Assembly (NCBI GenBank): GCA_025800125.1
Contig: JAOXSF010000111.1
Coordinates: 1-64,000, forward strand
Length of the DNA stretch: 64,000 nucleotides
Reading direction: 5' to 3'
DNA from: Marinobacterium sp.
Lineage (GTDB): Bacteria; Pseudomonadota; Gammaproteobacteria; Pseudomonadales; Balneatricaceae
Under the pieces are notes generated by a model, which did not search any database, was not told the DNA's origin, and worked only from the letters and a program-made list of their open reading frames with translations. The translations under genes were made by a program, and so were the position numbers. This document shows, in pieces, positions 56,119-64,000 of this stretch. Numbering within the stretch: position 1 is the first letter of the stretch; each line of letters starts with the position of its first letter.

Positions 56119-56246
56119 AGAAAGGCAGTCCGGCATCAGCAAAGCAGAAACGGGCATTATGCCACAGCTGATACCGGCACCACAGCGGTGAACTGAACCA
56201 TTCGGTCTACCCTTCAGTCAGCCACGCCCAGGAGAGTGAAAGCTTA

Positions 56247-58409
56247 TCAGTCGACCGACAGACCACTGAGCGTATCATCACGCGGGCCGGGGCTGGTTGC
56301 ACCATCGCGGTTACGATTTTCCTGCAACTGTTGTAGGAACTCTTCCGGCGGCAGCGGTCGATTCAGCAGGTAACCCTGTATCAGATCACACTGTGCCCGA
56401 CCCAGAATTTCCAGCTGTGAGCGGGTTTCTACCCCTTCTGCAACAACGGTCAGATCAAGACCATGACTCATATGCACAATCGCTTCCACCAGTTTGAGGT
56501 CCTGACGGCTGCTTTCAATATCATTAACAAACGCACGGTCAATCTTAACCTTGTCAATCGACAGGTTACGGATACGGCTGATGGAGGAATAGCCCGTACC
56601 AAAATCGTCAATCGCTACCGTAGCACCCATGGCCCGGGCGCGGTCCATCTGATCACGCACCGTACTGAATTCATCAATCAACACCCCCTCGGTCAGCTCC
56701 AGTTCAAGGTATTTCATCGGTACCAGATATTGTTCAAAAATCGACTGGGCCAGCTCCGGCATGTCATAACGCAGGAAACTGATACCGGAAATATTGACCG
56801 CAAAACGCGGCAGCGCCTCACCCTCATCGAGCCAGGCTTTCAACTGCTTGGCAACGGCTTCCAGCACCCAGCGGTCAATGCGGCTGATCATACCGTTCTG
56901 CTCTGCCTGCGGGATAAAGCTCATCGGGTTAACGAAACCACGGGTGGGGTGACGCCAGCGTAACAGGACTTCAGCACTGACAATGGTTTCCGTTTTCAGG
57001 TCATAAATTGGCTGGATCATCAGCCGGAACTGATCTTCCTCAATGGCTTCCTGCAGTTCACGCCAGAGCACGGCATGGGGGTCATGGGTTTCCTGATCCA
57101 GCGTTTCAAAAGCTACCCAGGTCTGGCGGGCCTGCATTGCAGCGTTGGCAGCAATCTCCGCCTGGCCCAACAGCTGAAAGCCCTGATCACCATTATTCGG
57201 ATAGGTGGTAGTACCCAGATAACAATCCAGCACCACCTCGCCATCAATCTCCAGCTTATCAATAGGCTGAATAATGTTGCGCATCAGTTCTTCCCGGAGG
57301 CGGGTCAGTTCTTCTTCGGTGGTTACCGTTGGCAACAACAGACAGAACGCATCCTCAGCAATACGTGACAGTACATCTCCCACGTTAAGGGCCGTAAACA
57401 GACGGCGAATAAGAAATACCAGCATTTTGTCGCGGGTCTGCTCACCATGGGCCATTGTCAGCTGATGGATGTTGCCCAACCGGAAGCAGATCACCGAGAA
57501 CCCTTCAGGGCATACCGCCTGACGTGTCACTTCGCGATCAATGGCATCATTAAGCGCCTGCCGGTTAGGTAGCTGGGTTACCGGGTCAAAATCATTTTTG
57601 AAACGGGTCTGCTCCTGCATGAACTGCAAGCGCTTATTTTCAACCGCCTGGTACTGAAAGCTGCGCACAGAACGCGCCATGGTGCCAATTTCATCCTTGC
57701 GCTCCGCCGCAACGATGGTCTGCTGCAGGTCACCTCGCGCCAGCCGTTTCATCTGTCGGGACAGGGCAATGATTGGTCGGCTGATACTGCGAGCAATCAG
57801 CAATGCAACAACACTGACCGCCAGCAACAAGGCTGCCAGCCAGGTGCCGGTGGTCATCAGACGCTGCTTATATGCCTGGTCCAGCGCATCTAGGTACAGG
57901 CCCGTACCAACAATCAGATCCGTATCCGGGATGGCCATGGCATAACCAAGCTTGGGTCGTGGCTGATTTTCACCCGGCCGAGGCCATTTGAAAGTCCAGA
58001 ACAGTGCGCCATCTTTCTCAATGCCAGCGATCATGTCACGGACAATATAGCGGCCATCGGTATCCTGCAGCGTCAGCTGGTTCTGACCTTCGAGGTCTTT
58101 TCGTACCGGGTGCGCAACCAGCACACCACTACGGTTATGCAGAAAAAAGTAATCATTATCGCCATAACGGGAGTTATGGATCATATCGCGTGCCTGGGCC
58201 AGTTGCGCCTCTGCACTGAGATCAGAACGATACAGTCCTCCCAGCTCATTGACCATCAGCCGGGTTACATCGGTCAGCTGAAGACGTTTATCGGCCAGCA
58301 TATCCTGGTGAAAGGCCTGCAGTGCCAGCCAGACCGCCAGAATCGTGCCGGTCATGATAACGCCCACCAGCACAATCAGTTTGCGCCGGATACTCAGATG
58401 CCTGATCAA
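56247..58409 (-). CDS. Membrane cyclic-di-GMP phosphodiesterase (sCache-HAMP-degenerate GGDEF-EAL)
   Basis: A 720-residue inner-membrane protein: TM1 at about 11-31, a periplasmic single-Cache domain (to about 180; NDYFFLHNRSGVLVAHP), TM2 near 188-208, HAMP, a GGDEF-like domain whose active-site motif reads IAEDAF and so is inactive for synthesis, and a C-terminal EAL domain. The EAL core residues look intact: AEVLLRW, NISG, ELTEGVLI, DDFGTGYSS, KIDRAF and QGYLL. It should hydrolyse c-di-GMP under control of a small ligand, favouring motility. The ATG is at 58409. Which ligand binds cannot be told. Confidence 0.92.
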   Translation of the reverse strand: MIRHLSIRRKLIVLVGVIMTGTILAVWLALQAFHQDMLADKRLQLTDVTRLMVNELGGLYRSDLSAEAQLAQARDMIHNSRYGDNDYFFLHNRSGVLVAHPVRKDLEGQNQLTLQDTDGRYIVRDMIAGIEKDGALFWTFKWPRPGENQPRPKLGYAMAIPDTDLIVGTGLYLDALDQAYKQRLMTTGTWLAALLLAVSVVALLIARSISRPIIALSRQMKRLARGDLQQTIVAAERKDEIGTMARSVRSFQYQAVENKRLQFMQEQTRFKNDFDPVTQLPNRQALNDAIDREVTRQAVCPEGFSVICFRLGNIHQLTMAHGEQTRDKMLVFLIRRLFTALNVGDVLSRIAEDAFCLLLPTVTTEEELTRLREELMRNIIQPIDKLEIDGEVVLDCYLGTTTYPNNGDQGFQLLGQAEIAANAAMQARQTWVAFETLDQETHDPHAVLWRELQEAIEEDQFRLMIQPIYDLKTETIVSAEVLLRWRHPTRGFVNPMSFIPQAEQNGMISRIDRWVLEAVAKQLKAWLDEGEALPRFAVNISGISFLRYDMPELAQSIFEQYLVPMKYLELELTEGVLIDEFSTVRDQMDRARAMGATVAIDDFGTGYSSISRIRNLSIDKVKIDRAFVNDIESSRQDLKLVEAIVHMSHGLDLTVVAEGVETRSQLEILGRAQCDLIQGYLLNRPLPPEEFLQQLQENRNRDGATSPGPRDDTLSGLSVD

Positions 58410-58777
58410 ATATATACCCTCCAGATGAGCACAGAAAACCCGTACTCAGAAAACCAGAGCAAACACTCTGCCCCGCCAGCTTGGCGACTAATATTGCCAT
58501 AGTTTTCAGCTATTGACAGGCATCCATTTCAACTCTGACTCCCTCTCTCTGCGTCATTCAGCAGCCACCATGGCAGACACAACAATGTACAACGGGCATC
58601 AGGCTTGATGCCCTACCATAAAACACAGGATAACGCCCTCTGCTGGCCACTGGCCAGTCAGAAAAAACGGACAAAAAAAAGCACCCTGAACGGGTGCCGG
58701 GACAGAGGACAGAACGACAGAAGGCCTCTGAGTAAAAAAGGCGGGCCGCCCGATGGCAGCCCGGAATCTGGCAAAGA
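58410..58777. other. Intergenic region with the dctM terminator
   Basis: About 370 bases between the TRAP operon and the phosphodiesterase gene. Apart from the terminator (58673-58697) I see no gene or clear operator. Confidence 0.45.
58673..58697 (-). terminator. Terminator of the TRAP operon
   Basis: Six-bp stem GCACCC / GGGTGC with a 5-nt loop, followed on the minus strand by eight T residues. It lies about 80 bp after the dctM stop. Confidence 0.85.
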
Positions 58778-60175
58778 TCAGTAACCGTTAAGCTGATCAA
58801 TATATTCCGGCAGAAACAGAGAGATCTGCGGGATATAGGTAATCAGCATCAGGAAGAACAGCAGCAGGCCCAGCCATGGCAGACAGGCTTTAATCACCCA
58901 CACCATGTTCTGGCCGGTAATGCCCGCGGTTACAAACAGATTCAGCCCCACCGGTGGTGTCAGCATGCCGATCTCCATATTCACCACCATGATGATGCCC
59001 AGATGAATCGGGTCGATCCCCAGCTGCATGGCAATCGGGAACAGAATCGGTGCCATAATCAGCAGAATAGCTGATGGCTCCATAAAGTTACCGGCGATCA
59101 GCAGCAAGATGTTCACCACAATCAGGAAGCCCCAGGCTGGCAGCCCCCATTGAATAATGGTTTCCGCAATGGTGTGTGGAATGCGTTCAGTGGTCAGTAC
59201 GTGGGCGAACAGCATCGCATTGGCGATAATAAACAGCAGCATCATGGATACCTTGGCAGCATCGAGCACTGTTTTACGTACTTCCGGGTGAGAAAATGAT
59301 TCAGGCACAGCCAGCAACATCTGTAATGCGTTACGACCAGCTGCTGCCGCCAGAGCTTCGCCATCATTACGCCAGGCGACACCCTTCATCGGGCCAATAT
59401 CACGGTAGCCCATCACTGCAATCAGGTAACCATAGACCGCAGCCACAGCCGCCGCTTCTGTTGGCGAAGCCACGCCTCCGTAGATAGAGCCCAGCACAAT
59501 GAAGATCAGCATCAGACCACCCAGCGCCACCAGACCGGAACGCGCCAGCTGGCTCCAGCCAGGAAATGGACGAGCAGGCAAGCCTTTGACACGCGCGACG
59601 ATGTAGATCGCCAGCATCAGCAGGCCACCCATCATCAGGCCCGGAATAAAGCCGGCCATAAACATGCGCGATGCAGATACATCTGTCGCAGCAGCATACA
59701 CCAGCATCACAATGGACGGTGGGATCAGAATGCCCAGCGTACCGGCATTGGCAATCACACCCGCCGCAAAGGACTGTGGATAACCGGAACGCACCATACC
59801 GGCGATAACAATGGTGCCAATTGCAGCAACCGTCGCTGGAGAAGAACCAGACACCGCCGCAAACAGCATACAGGCCATTACCGATGCCATCGCCAGGCCA
59901 CCACGGACATGGCCGATACTGTCAACGGCAAAGTTGATCAGTCGCTTGGCAACACCGCCGGTCGACAGAAAAGCGGAAGACAGAATAAAGAACGGAATCG
60001 CCAACAGCGTGTAGTGTTCAGAGGTGGCTTCAAACAGTTTCAGTGCCACCGACCCCAGCGAATCACTGGAGAACAGCATGATTGTCGTCACGGAGGACAG
60101 GCCCAGCGCAATCGCAATCGGCATGCCCATCAGCATGCAGCCGAACAGGGTGATGAAGAGTACGGCGATAGTCAT
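58778..60175 (-). CDS. dctM: TRAP transporter large permease DctM
   Basis: Inner-membrane subunit of a tripartite transporter, 12-14 helices, which performs sodium-coupled substrate movement. The 465-residue protein has FGCMLMGMPIAIALGL at the N-terminus, AIPFFILSSAFLSTGGVAKRLI, GSSPATVAAIGTIVIAGMVRSGYP and the PPVGLNLFVTAGITGQN end. It is about 40 residues longer than common DctM proteins, because of an extra loop near residues 255-300. Its ATG overlaps the dctQ TAA by one base (TAATG). Confidence 0.95.
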   Translation of the reverse strand: MTIAVLFITLFGCMLMGMPIAIALGLSSVTTIMLFSSDSLGSVALKLFEATSEHYTLLAIPFFILSSAFLSTGGVAKRLINFAVDSIGHVRGGLAMASVMACMLFAAVSGSSPATVAAIGTIVIAGMVRSGYPQSFAAGVIANAGTLGILIPPSIVMLVYAAATDVSASRMFMAGFIPGLMMGGLLMLAIYIVARVKGLPARPFPGWSQLARSGLVALGGLMLIFIVLGSIYGGVASPTEAAAVAAVYGYLIAVMGYRDIGPMKGVAWRNDGEALAAAAGRNALQMLLAVPESFSHPEVRKTVLDAAKVSMMLLFIIANAMLFAHVLTTERIPHTIAETIIQWGLPAWGFLIVVNILLLIAGNFMEPSAILLIMAPILFPIAMQLGIDPIHLGIIMVVNMEIGMLTPPVGLNLFVTAGITGQNMVWVIKACLPWLGLLLFFLMLITYIPQISLFLPEYIDQLNGY

Positions 60176-60777
60176 TATTTAACCCCCTTATCATCAGCGC
60201 CTGGCTTGCTGTCTGTATCCGCACTATGGCGATCAGCCGCCTGATCAACCGCATCTTTCAGCTCGTCTGCCAGTTCCATCGATTCTTTGGCTTCATCGGC
60301 AAGGTGAAAACCGTCCGCCTGACGGTTAAGCACACTCCACCCCAATTGCAGGAAACGCACTACCAGCAAACCAAAACCGATCATCAGTACCGACATCGGA
60401 ATCCACTTCGGCACGGGCAGATCTTCCAGCTCGATACCGTATTTCATCATCTTGCCCAGATAGATCCAGGAACCGTACAGAAACAGGCCGCAATAAAACA
60501 GGCAAAGCGCAATCGCCAGCAGGGTAAAAAAACGGGTTGCTTCTTTGGGCAACATCTTTACAAACACATCAACACCGATGTGAGAACCAACTTTGATGCC
60601 ATAAGATGCACCAAAGAGGACAAACCAGGCAGCCATCAGCAAGGTGACTTCCTGTGCCCAGTGAATGCCCGCACTGAAAACAAAGCGAGCAATCACTTCA
60701 GCAAATACCAGCAGGGTCATGGCAACCAGCAGCAGGCTGATAAAGCCTTCTTCAAGGTTGTTGATCAATTTCCGCAT
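60175..60777 (-). CDS. dctQ: TRAP transporter small permease DctQ
   Basis: Four-helix membrane protein (200 residues) that joins the receptor-loaded complex with DctM. The N-terminal LEEGFISLLLVAMTLLVFAEVIARFVFSAGIHWAQEVTLLMAAWFVLFGASYGIK and SHIGVDVF motifs are family typical. A charged C-terminal tail of about 60 residues (ADEAKESMELADELKDAVDQ) is longer than usual. GGAG is 10 bases before the ATG. It is coupled to dctM and separated from dctP by a hairpin-rich 364-bp gap. Confidence 0.93.
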   Translation of the reverse strand: MRKLINNLEEGFISLLLVAMTLLVFAEVIARFVFSAGIHWAQEVTLLMAAWFVLFGASYGIKVGSHIGVDVFVKMLPKEATRFFTLLAIALCLFYCGLFLYGSWIYLGKMMKYGIELEDLPVPKWIPMSVLMIGFGLLVVRFLQLGWSVLNRQADGFHLADEAKESMELADELKDAVDQAADRHSADTDSKPGADDKGVK

Positions 60778-60855
60778 AGCTCAGAGCTCCGCACGATTTT
60801 TATAGACTTGCCCCATAGATCAGCCCCGATCTGCAACACCTCAGCGTGCTATCTG

Positions 60856-60935
60856 TATTCATAGCAAGCCGTATTCATAGCAAGCTGTATTCACGGCACG
60901 CCGTGCTCACTGCAAGCTGTGCTTACGCAAACAGG
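60856..60935. repeat. Five-copy degenerate 16-bp tandem array
   Basis: Five contiguous 16-base units start at 60856, 60872, 60888, 60904 and 60920, of type TATTCATAGCAAGCYG; the first two differ at one base and later ones drift. The array lies between dctP and dctQ, inside the operon. Confidence 0.85.
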
Positions 60936-61003
60936 CACAGCAGCGCCTGTACCGCTGCAGTCAAACCGCACGGCAGAACACAAATTCAGGCAGGTCGAGG
61001 GTA

Positions 61004-61084
61004 GGGTCTCTCCGTTACCCGGGTGACGCAGCCAGGCTGCGGTATCGGAGAGACCCCGGGGGTGGCGGGTTGGGTTGGCCCGCC
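61004..61084 (-). terminator. Hairpin cluster after dctP (attenuator)
   Basis: GGGTCTCTCCG (61004-61014) pairs with CGGAGAGACCC (61046-61056); inside the loop GCAGCC pairs with GGCTGC; next to it GGCGGG (61064-61069) pairs with CCCGCC (61079-61084). Strong stems without a long T run fit partial termination or protection of dctP mRNA. Confidence 0.65.
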
Positions 61085-61141
61085 GATTCTCGCACTGTCG
61101 CAGTCAGGGCGGGCGACAGACGAGCGGGTGAACCAGCTTTA

Positions 61142-62125
61142 TTACTTGTTGGCAGCAACCGCAGCTTCGATCAGCTCTTTACCGATCTCATCTTCAAACT
61201 CTTTCCATACCGGTTTCATCGCTTTAACCCACTGCTGACGCTCAGCATCGGTGATTTCTATCACTCTGGAACGTTTTGAGTCGATGATCGCCTGCTTGTC
61301 AGCCTGCGATTTTTCCGCTGCAACCTGGTTGCCGTACACGATGGCTTCATCCAGTGCTTTTTTAACCTCAACGCGCAGATCATCATCCAGCTCCAGCCAG
61401 AACTCAGCGGACGTTACCACCATGTAGTCCAGCAGGCCGTGGTTGGTTTCAGTGATGTACGGCTGTACTTCGAAGAACTTCTTGGTGTACAGGTTTGACC
61501 ATGGATTCTCAGCACCGTCGATGGCACGGGTCTGCAACAGGGTGAATACTTCAGAGAATGGTTTTTTCAGTGGCACCGCATCCACTGCTTCAAACTGCGC
61601 CTGCAGTACATCAGACGTCATAATGCGGAATTTCTTGCCTCGGGCATCCGCTGGTGTGCGAATTGGCGCATAGCCGGACATCTGTTTCATACCATTGTGC
61701 AGATAGCCCAGCCCTACCAGGCCTTTTTTCTTCAGGGAGCCCAGCAACTTCTGACCATGCTCACCCTGCTGGAAACGTTCAACGGCTGCCATATCCCTGA
61801 ACAGGAATGGCAGATCAAATACCTGCAGTGATTTGGTATATTTCTGGAATTTGGACAGAGAAGGTGCTGCCATCTGTACATCGCCCAGCATCATCGCTTC
61901 CAGGACCTTGTTATCACCAAACAGCTGAGAGTTCGGGTAAACCTTCACCTCAACCTTGCCAGGAAGGCGCTCTTCCACCAGCTGCTTGAAACGGTTGGCC
62001 ATCTGTCCTTTTGGCGTATTTTCGGAAACAACATGGGAAAATTTGATCTCAACAGGGGCAGCAGATGCAAACTGAGCACCAAAGGTCAGTGCCAGCGTGG
62101 CGGCAGCAGCAGTCAGAACACGCAT
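61142..62125 (-). CDS. dctP: TRAP transporter solute-binding protein DctP (C4-dicarboxylate type)
   Basis: Periplasmic receptor of the adjacent DctQM transporter. The 327-residue product starts with a signal peptide, MRVLTAAAATLALTFGAQFASA, cut before APVEIKFSHVV. DctP features: GQMANRFKQLVEERLPGKVEVKVYPNSQLFGDNKVLEAMMLGDVQM, FRIMTSDVLQAQFEAVDAVPLKKPFSEVFTLLQTRAIDGAENPWSNLYTKKF. The sequence is close to the C4-dicarboxylate (malate, succinate, fumarate) group. AGGAG lies eight bases before the ATG at 62125. No dctB/dctD regulator pair is within view. Confidence 0.95.
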   Translation of the reverse strand: MRVLTAAAATLALTFGAQFASAAPVEIKFSHVVSENTPKGQMANRFKQLVEERLPGKVEVKVYPNSQLFGDNKVLEAMMLGDVQMAAPSLSKFQKYTKSLQVFDLPFLFRDMAAVERFQQGEHGQKLLGSLKKKGLVGLGYLHNGMKQMSGYAPIRTPADARGKKFRIMTSDVLQAQFEAVDAVPLKKPFSEVFTLLQTRAIDGAENPWSNLYTKKFFEVQPYITETNHGLLDYMVVTSAEFWLELDDDLRVEVKKALDEAIVYGNQVAAEKSQADKQAIIDSKRSRVIEITDAERQQWVKAMKPVWKEFEDEIGKELIEAAVAANK

Positions 62126-62603
62126 AAGGTTTCTCCTGGAATCTATCACTTGCTATAAAATTTGTTGTTATGCCCCACCCTGACAGCAGCAAGACGGGAT
62201 TATCCTGTACAAAGCAAACAACAGACCAATCAAAAAAATACTTTACATATCAAAGAGTTAACAACAAAAGCAGCTCTTACTCTCTGCTTAACATCCCACA
62301 TCCGGGTGAATTTCCACCCGACCAGCCCTGCCATTCGGGTCACTTTCCGCCACCTGATCTATTGATACCCAGAAATTTGTTATTTATTGACCCGCGCAGA
62401 AGACGAATATTTATTCAAGATATATAGTATGGGTCTAAGGAAGTATGTATTTCGGACGATAAGAGCGTTAAGCAGATAAACGGAACAGTCTGAGAAAATT
62501 ACTGAAAACAGTGCCTTTCAGCGCAAGTTCCAGCCGTAATACATTGCACGATCATAAAAATAACTACACTTGTTTCCGTCAGTTCACACAGCAGGCTTAG
62601 TAA
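62126..62603. other. Divergent region between dctP and the haem chemoreceptor
   Basis: About 480 bases without a gene, AT-rich at 62360-62460. I looked for a sigma-54 -24/-12 site upstream of dctP and saw no good match. Confidence 0.4.
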
Positions 62604-64000
62604 ATGACCTCTCTTTCCATACAGACGAAAGTCAACCTTTCGTTGGCAGCGGTCTTCATCATGATTCTGATCAGCTCCCTGAGCGCGATCCATCACAGTG
62701 AGACCACACTGGCCCAGCAGGTTGCCCGCACCAGCACTCTTAACACCGCAGATTCCTATTTCGACAGTATCAACATGCTGATGCTCAGTGGCGCCATGGC
62801 CAACCGCCAGACGCTGCAACACAAGCTGGAAGAAACGGATGGCATTCTCGAAGCACGTATCATTCGTGGTGATGCCGTTTCCAATATGTATGGCCCTGGT
62901 CTGCCTGACGCGGTCATACGTGACGACCTTGATCGTCGTGCCATGGCCGGTGAGCATATTATTGAAGAAATTGATGATGAACAGGGCCATCGTCTGACGG
63001 TGATTGTGCCGATGAAGGGGCTGACCGAATACAAGGGTACCAACTGCCTGACCTGCCACCCGGTCAGCGAAGGCACTATTCTTGGTGCAGTGCGGGTCAC
63101 CTACTCATTTGAAGCACTGGATGCCCAGATCAGCACCAACCTGCGCAATGTTGCTCTGATCGAACTGGCGCTGATCATCGCCGGTTCGCTGCTGATCAGC
63201 TTCCTGTTACGTAAACTGGTGGTTAAACCGATCAATCGTCTGAGCCGCACCATTGCAACCATTGAACGCGACTCTGACCTGAGCCAGCGCGTTGATGTCC
63301 ATACCAAAGACGAAATTGGCACCATGGCCAGTGCCTTTAATTCCATGCTGGATGCCTTCCAGACCAGCCTGACCCAGGTAACTGACAGTATTCACAGGCT
63401 GGGAGCCTCATCGACACAGATTGATGGCATTGCCCGCATGTCCAACGAAGCGGTCGCCGCGCAGAAAGAACAGAGCAGCAACATTGCCGCCGCCATCAGT
63501 CAGATGGAAGGGGCAACACAAAGCGTACAGAAAAGCGCTGAAAGCACGGTCAGCGTTTCCAATCAGGCACTGGAAGACAGCATGCAAGGCAACGCTGTCA
63601 CCAGCGATGCGATCCGCTCCATGGATACCATGAAACAGAATATTGAGGATGCAACCGCTGTTATCCGGCGACTGGACGATCAGAGTCAGAACGTCGGCAC
63701 AGTGCTGGAAGTGATTCAGAAAATTGCTGAGCAGACCAACCTGCTGGCACTGAATGCGGCTATCGAGGCGGCCCGCGCCGGTGAGCAGGGTCGAGGCTTT
63801 GCCGTGGTTGCCGATGAGGTACGCACCCTGGCCAGCCGCACCCACAACTCCACCGAAGAGATCAACTCGATTATCGAAACGCTGCAGAATGATGCCCGTG
63901 ATGCGGTACAGGTGATGGACCAGGCATTACAGAGCGCAGAAGATGGCGTAGAACACGTCCAGCGCTCATCCGAAGCCCTGCACCAGATTGCAGAAGAGGT
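62604..64000 (+). CDS. Methyl-accepting chemotaxis protein with periplasmic CxxCH haem motif (3' cut by window)
   Basis: The frame from the ATG at 62604 is open to the window edge (465 residues so far). TM1 at about 9-29, a periplasmic sensor of about 155 residues, TM2 near 184-203, HAMP, and the signalling tip [32 protein letters not shown] at the usual place. The sensor carries [12 protein letters not shown] (Cys148, Cys151, His152; DNA 63045-63059), a c-type haem attachment motif, just before the final strand of the sensor. Known haem-c chemoreceptors (for example in Desulfovibrio and Geobacter) sense redox state or gases. The ligand here is inferred. It is divergent from the TRAP operon. 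Confidence 0.92.
   Translation, partial: MTSLSIQTKVNLSLAAVFIMILISSLSAIHHSETTLAQQVARTSTLNTADSYFDSINMLMLSGAMANRQTLQHKLEETDGILEARIIRGDAVSNMYGPGLPDAVIRDDLDRRAMAGEHIIEEIDDEQGHRLTVIVPMKGLTEYKGTNCLTCHPVSEGTILGAVRVTYSFEALDAQISTNLRNVALIELALIIAGSLLISFLLRKLVVKPINRLSRTIATIERDSDLSQRVDVHTKDEIGTMASAFNSMLDAFQTSLTQVTDSIHRLGASSTQIDGIARMSNEAVAAQKEQSSNIAAAISQMEGATQSVQKSAESTVSVSNQALEDSMQGNAVTSDAIRSMDTMKQNIEDATAVIRRLDDQSQNVGTVLEVIQKIAEQTNLLALNAAIEAARAGEQGRGFAVVADEVRTLASRTHNSTEEINSIIETLQNDARDAVQVMDQALQSAEDGVEHVQRSSEALHQIAEE

Larger units (their letters stand above)
60778..61141. other. dctP-dctQ intergenic region with repeats and hairpins
   Basis: About 364 bases. It holds a 16-bp tandem array (60856-60935) and a nested hairpin set (61004-61084). 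No gene is evident. Such gaps in TRAP operons often reduce dctQM relative to dctP. Confidence 0.5.

Noticed and set aside
62126-62300. Sigma-54 promoter for dctPQM
   Set aside because: No match to the GG-N10-GC pattern in the expected orientation was found by eye, and no DctB/DctD genes are within the window.

Overview
The window is a 64 kb piece of a gammaproteobacterial chromosome. Gene content and order (rph | yicC...gmk-rpoZ-spoT; metK | tkt; epd-pgk-fba; rsmE, gshB, tonB, yqgE, yqgF, pyrR, pyrB, pyrC'; rsd/algQ; TRAP dctPQM; several chemoreceptors) resemble Pseudomonas-like and, more closely, marine Oceanospirillales-type bacteria. That placement is inferred from remembered gene order, not from a database search. 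Base composition looks even across the housekeeping parts, with AT-rich intergenic stretches near 17.0, 22.0, 49.0 and 62.3 kb. I found no rRNA, tRNA, CRISPR array, insertion sequence or prophage.

Layout. 0-9.4 kb: RNA and nucleotide housekeeping (rph, yicC, gmk, rpoZ, spoT, an HDOD protein), interrupted by a zinc-starvation island (folE2, a hisI paralogue, a DUF1826 gene) with a clear Zur operator. 9.5-21.5 kb: ABC-F yheS head-to-head with a TIGR02444 gene, an FKBP isomerase, rsd/algQ with a WD40 lipoprotein, an orphan FliL-domain protein, a FabI-type reductase, two unrecognised proteins, a YdcH/DUF465 gene broken by an amber codon, an AraC regulator with azlCD, and a flavin-binding protein. 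21.5-34.5 kb: a 17-bp degenerate tandem array, a dCache chemoreceptor, an orphan TRAP solute receptor, hemJ, a fumarylacetoacetase-family enzyme, an MFS exporter with a divergent LysR regulator, ppnP, serA, and a LysR/quinone reductase pair. 34.5-41.8 kb: central carbon metabolism (fba, pgk, epd, tkt) and metK. 41.9-48.9 kb: one gene for a 2331-residue RTX-related protein built from eight tandem modules of about 263 residues. 49.4-56.1 kb: pyrimidine synthesis, yqgE/yqgF, a TonB-family protein, gshB and rsmE. 56.2-64.0 kb: a membrane cyclic-di-GMP phosphodiesterase, a complete dicarboxylate-type TRAP transporter, and a chemoreceptor cut by the window edge that carries a periplasmic CxxCH haem motif.

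The accessory genes suggest a motile aquatic bacterium that takes up organic acids and senses amino acids and probably redox state or gas ligands. It copes with zinc shortage through zinc-sparing paralogues. The most unusual items are the giant modular RTX-like protein with no secretion genes beside it, the intact-looking DUF465 gene with a ninth-codon amber stop, the c-type-haem chemoreceptor, and a set of short degenerate tandem arrays (14-21 bp units) in several intergenic regions.
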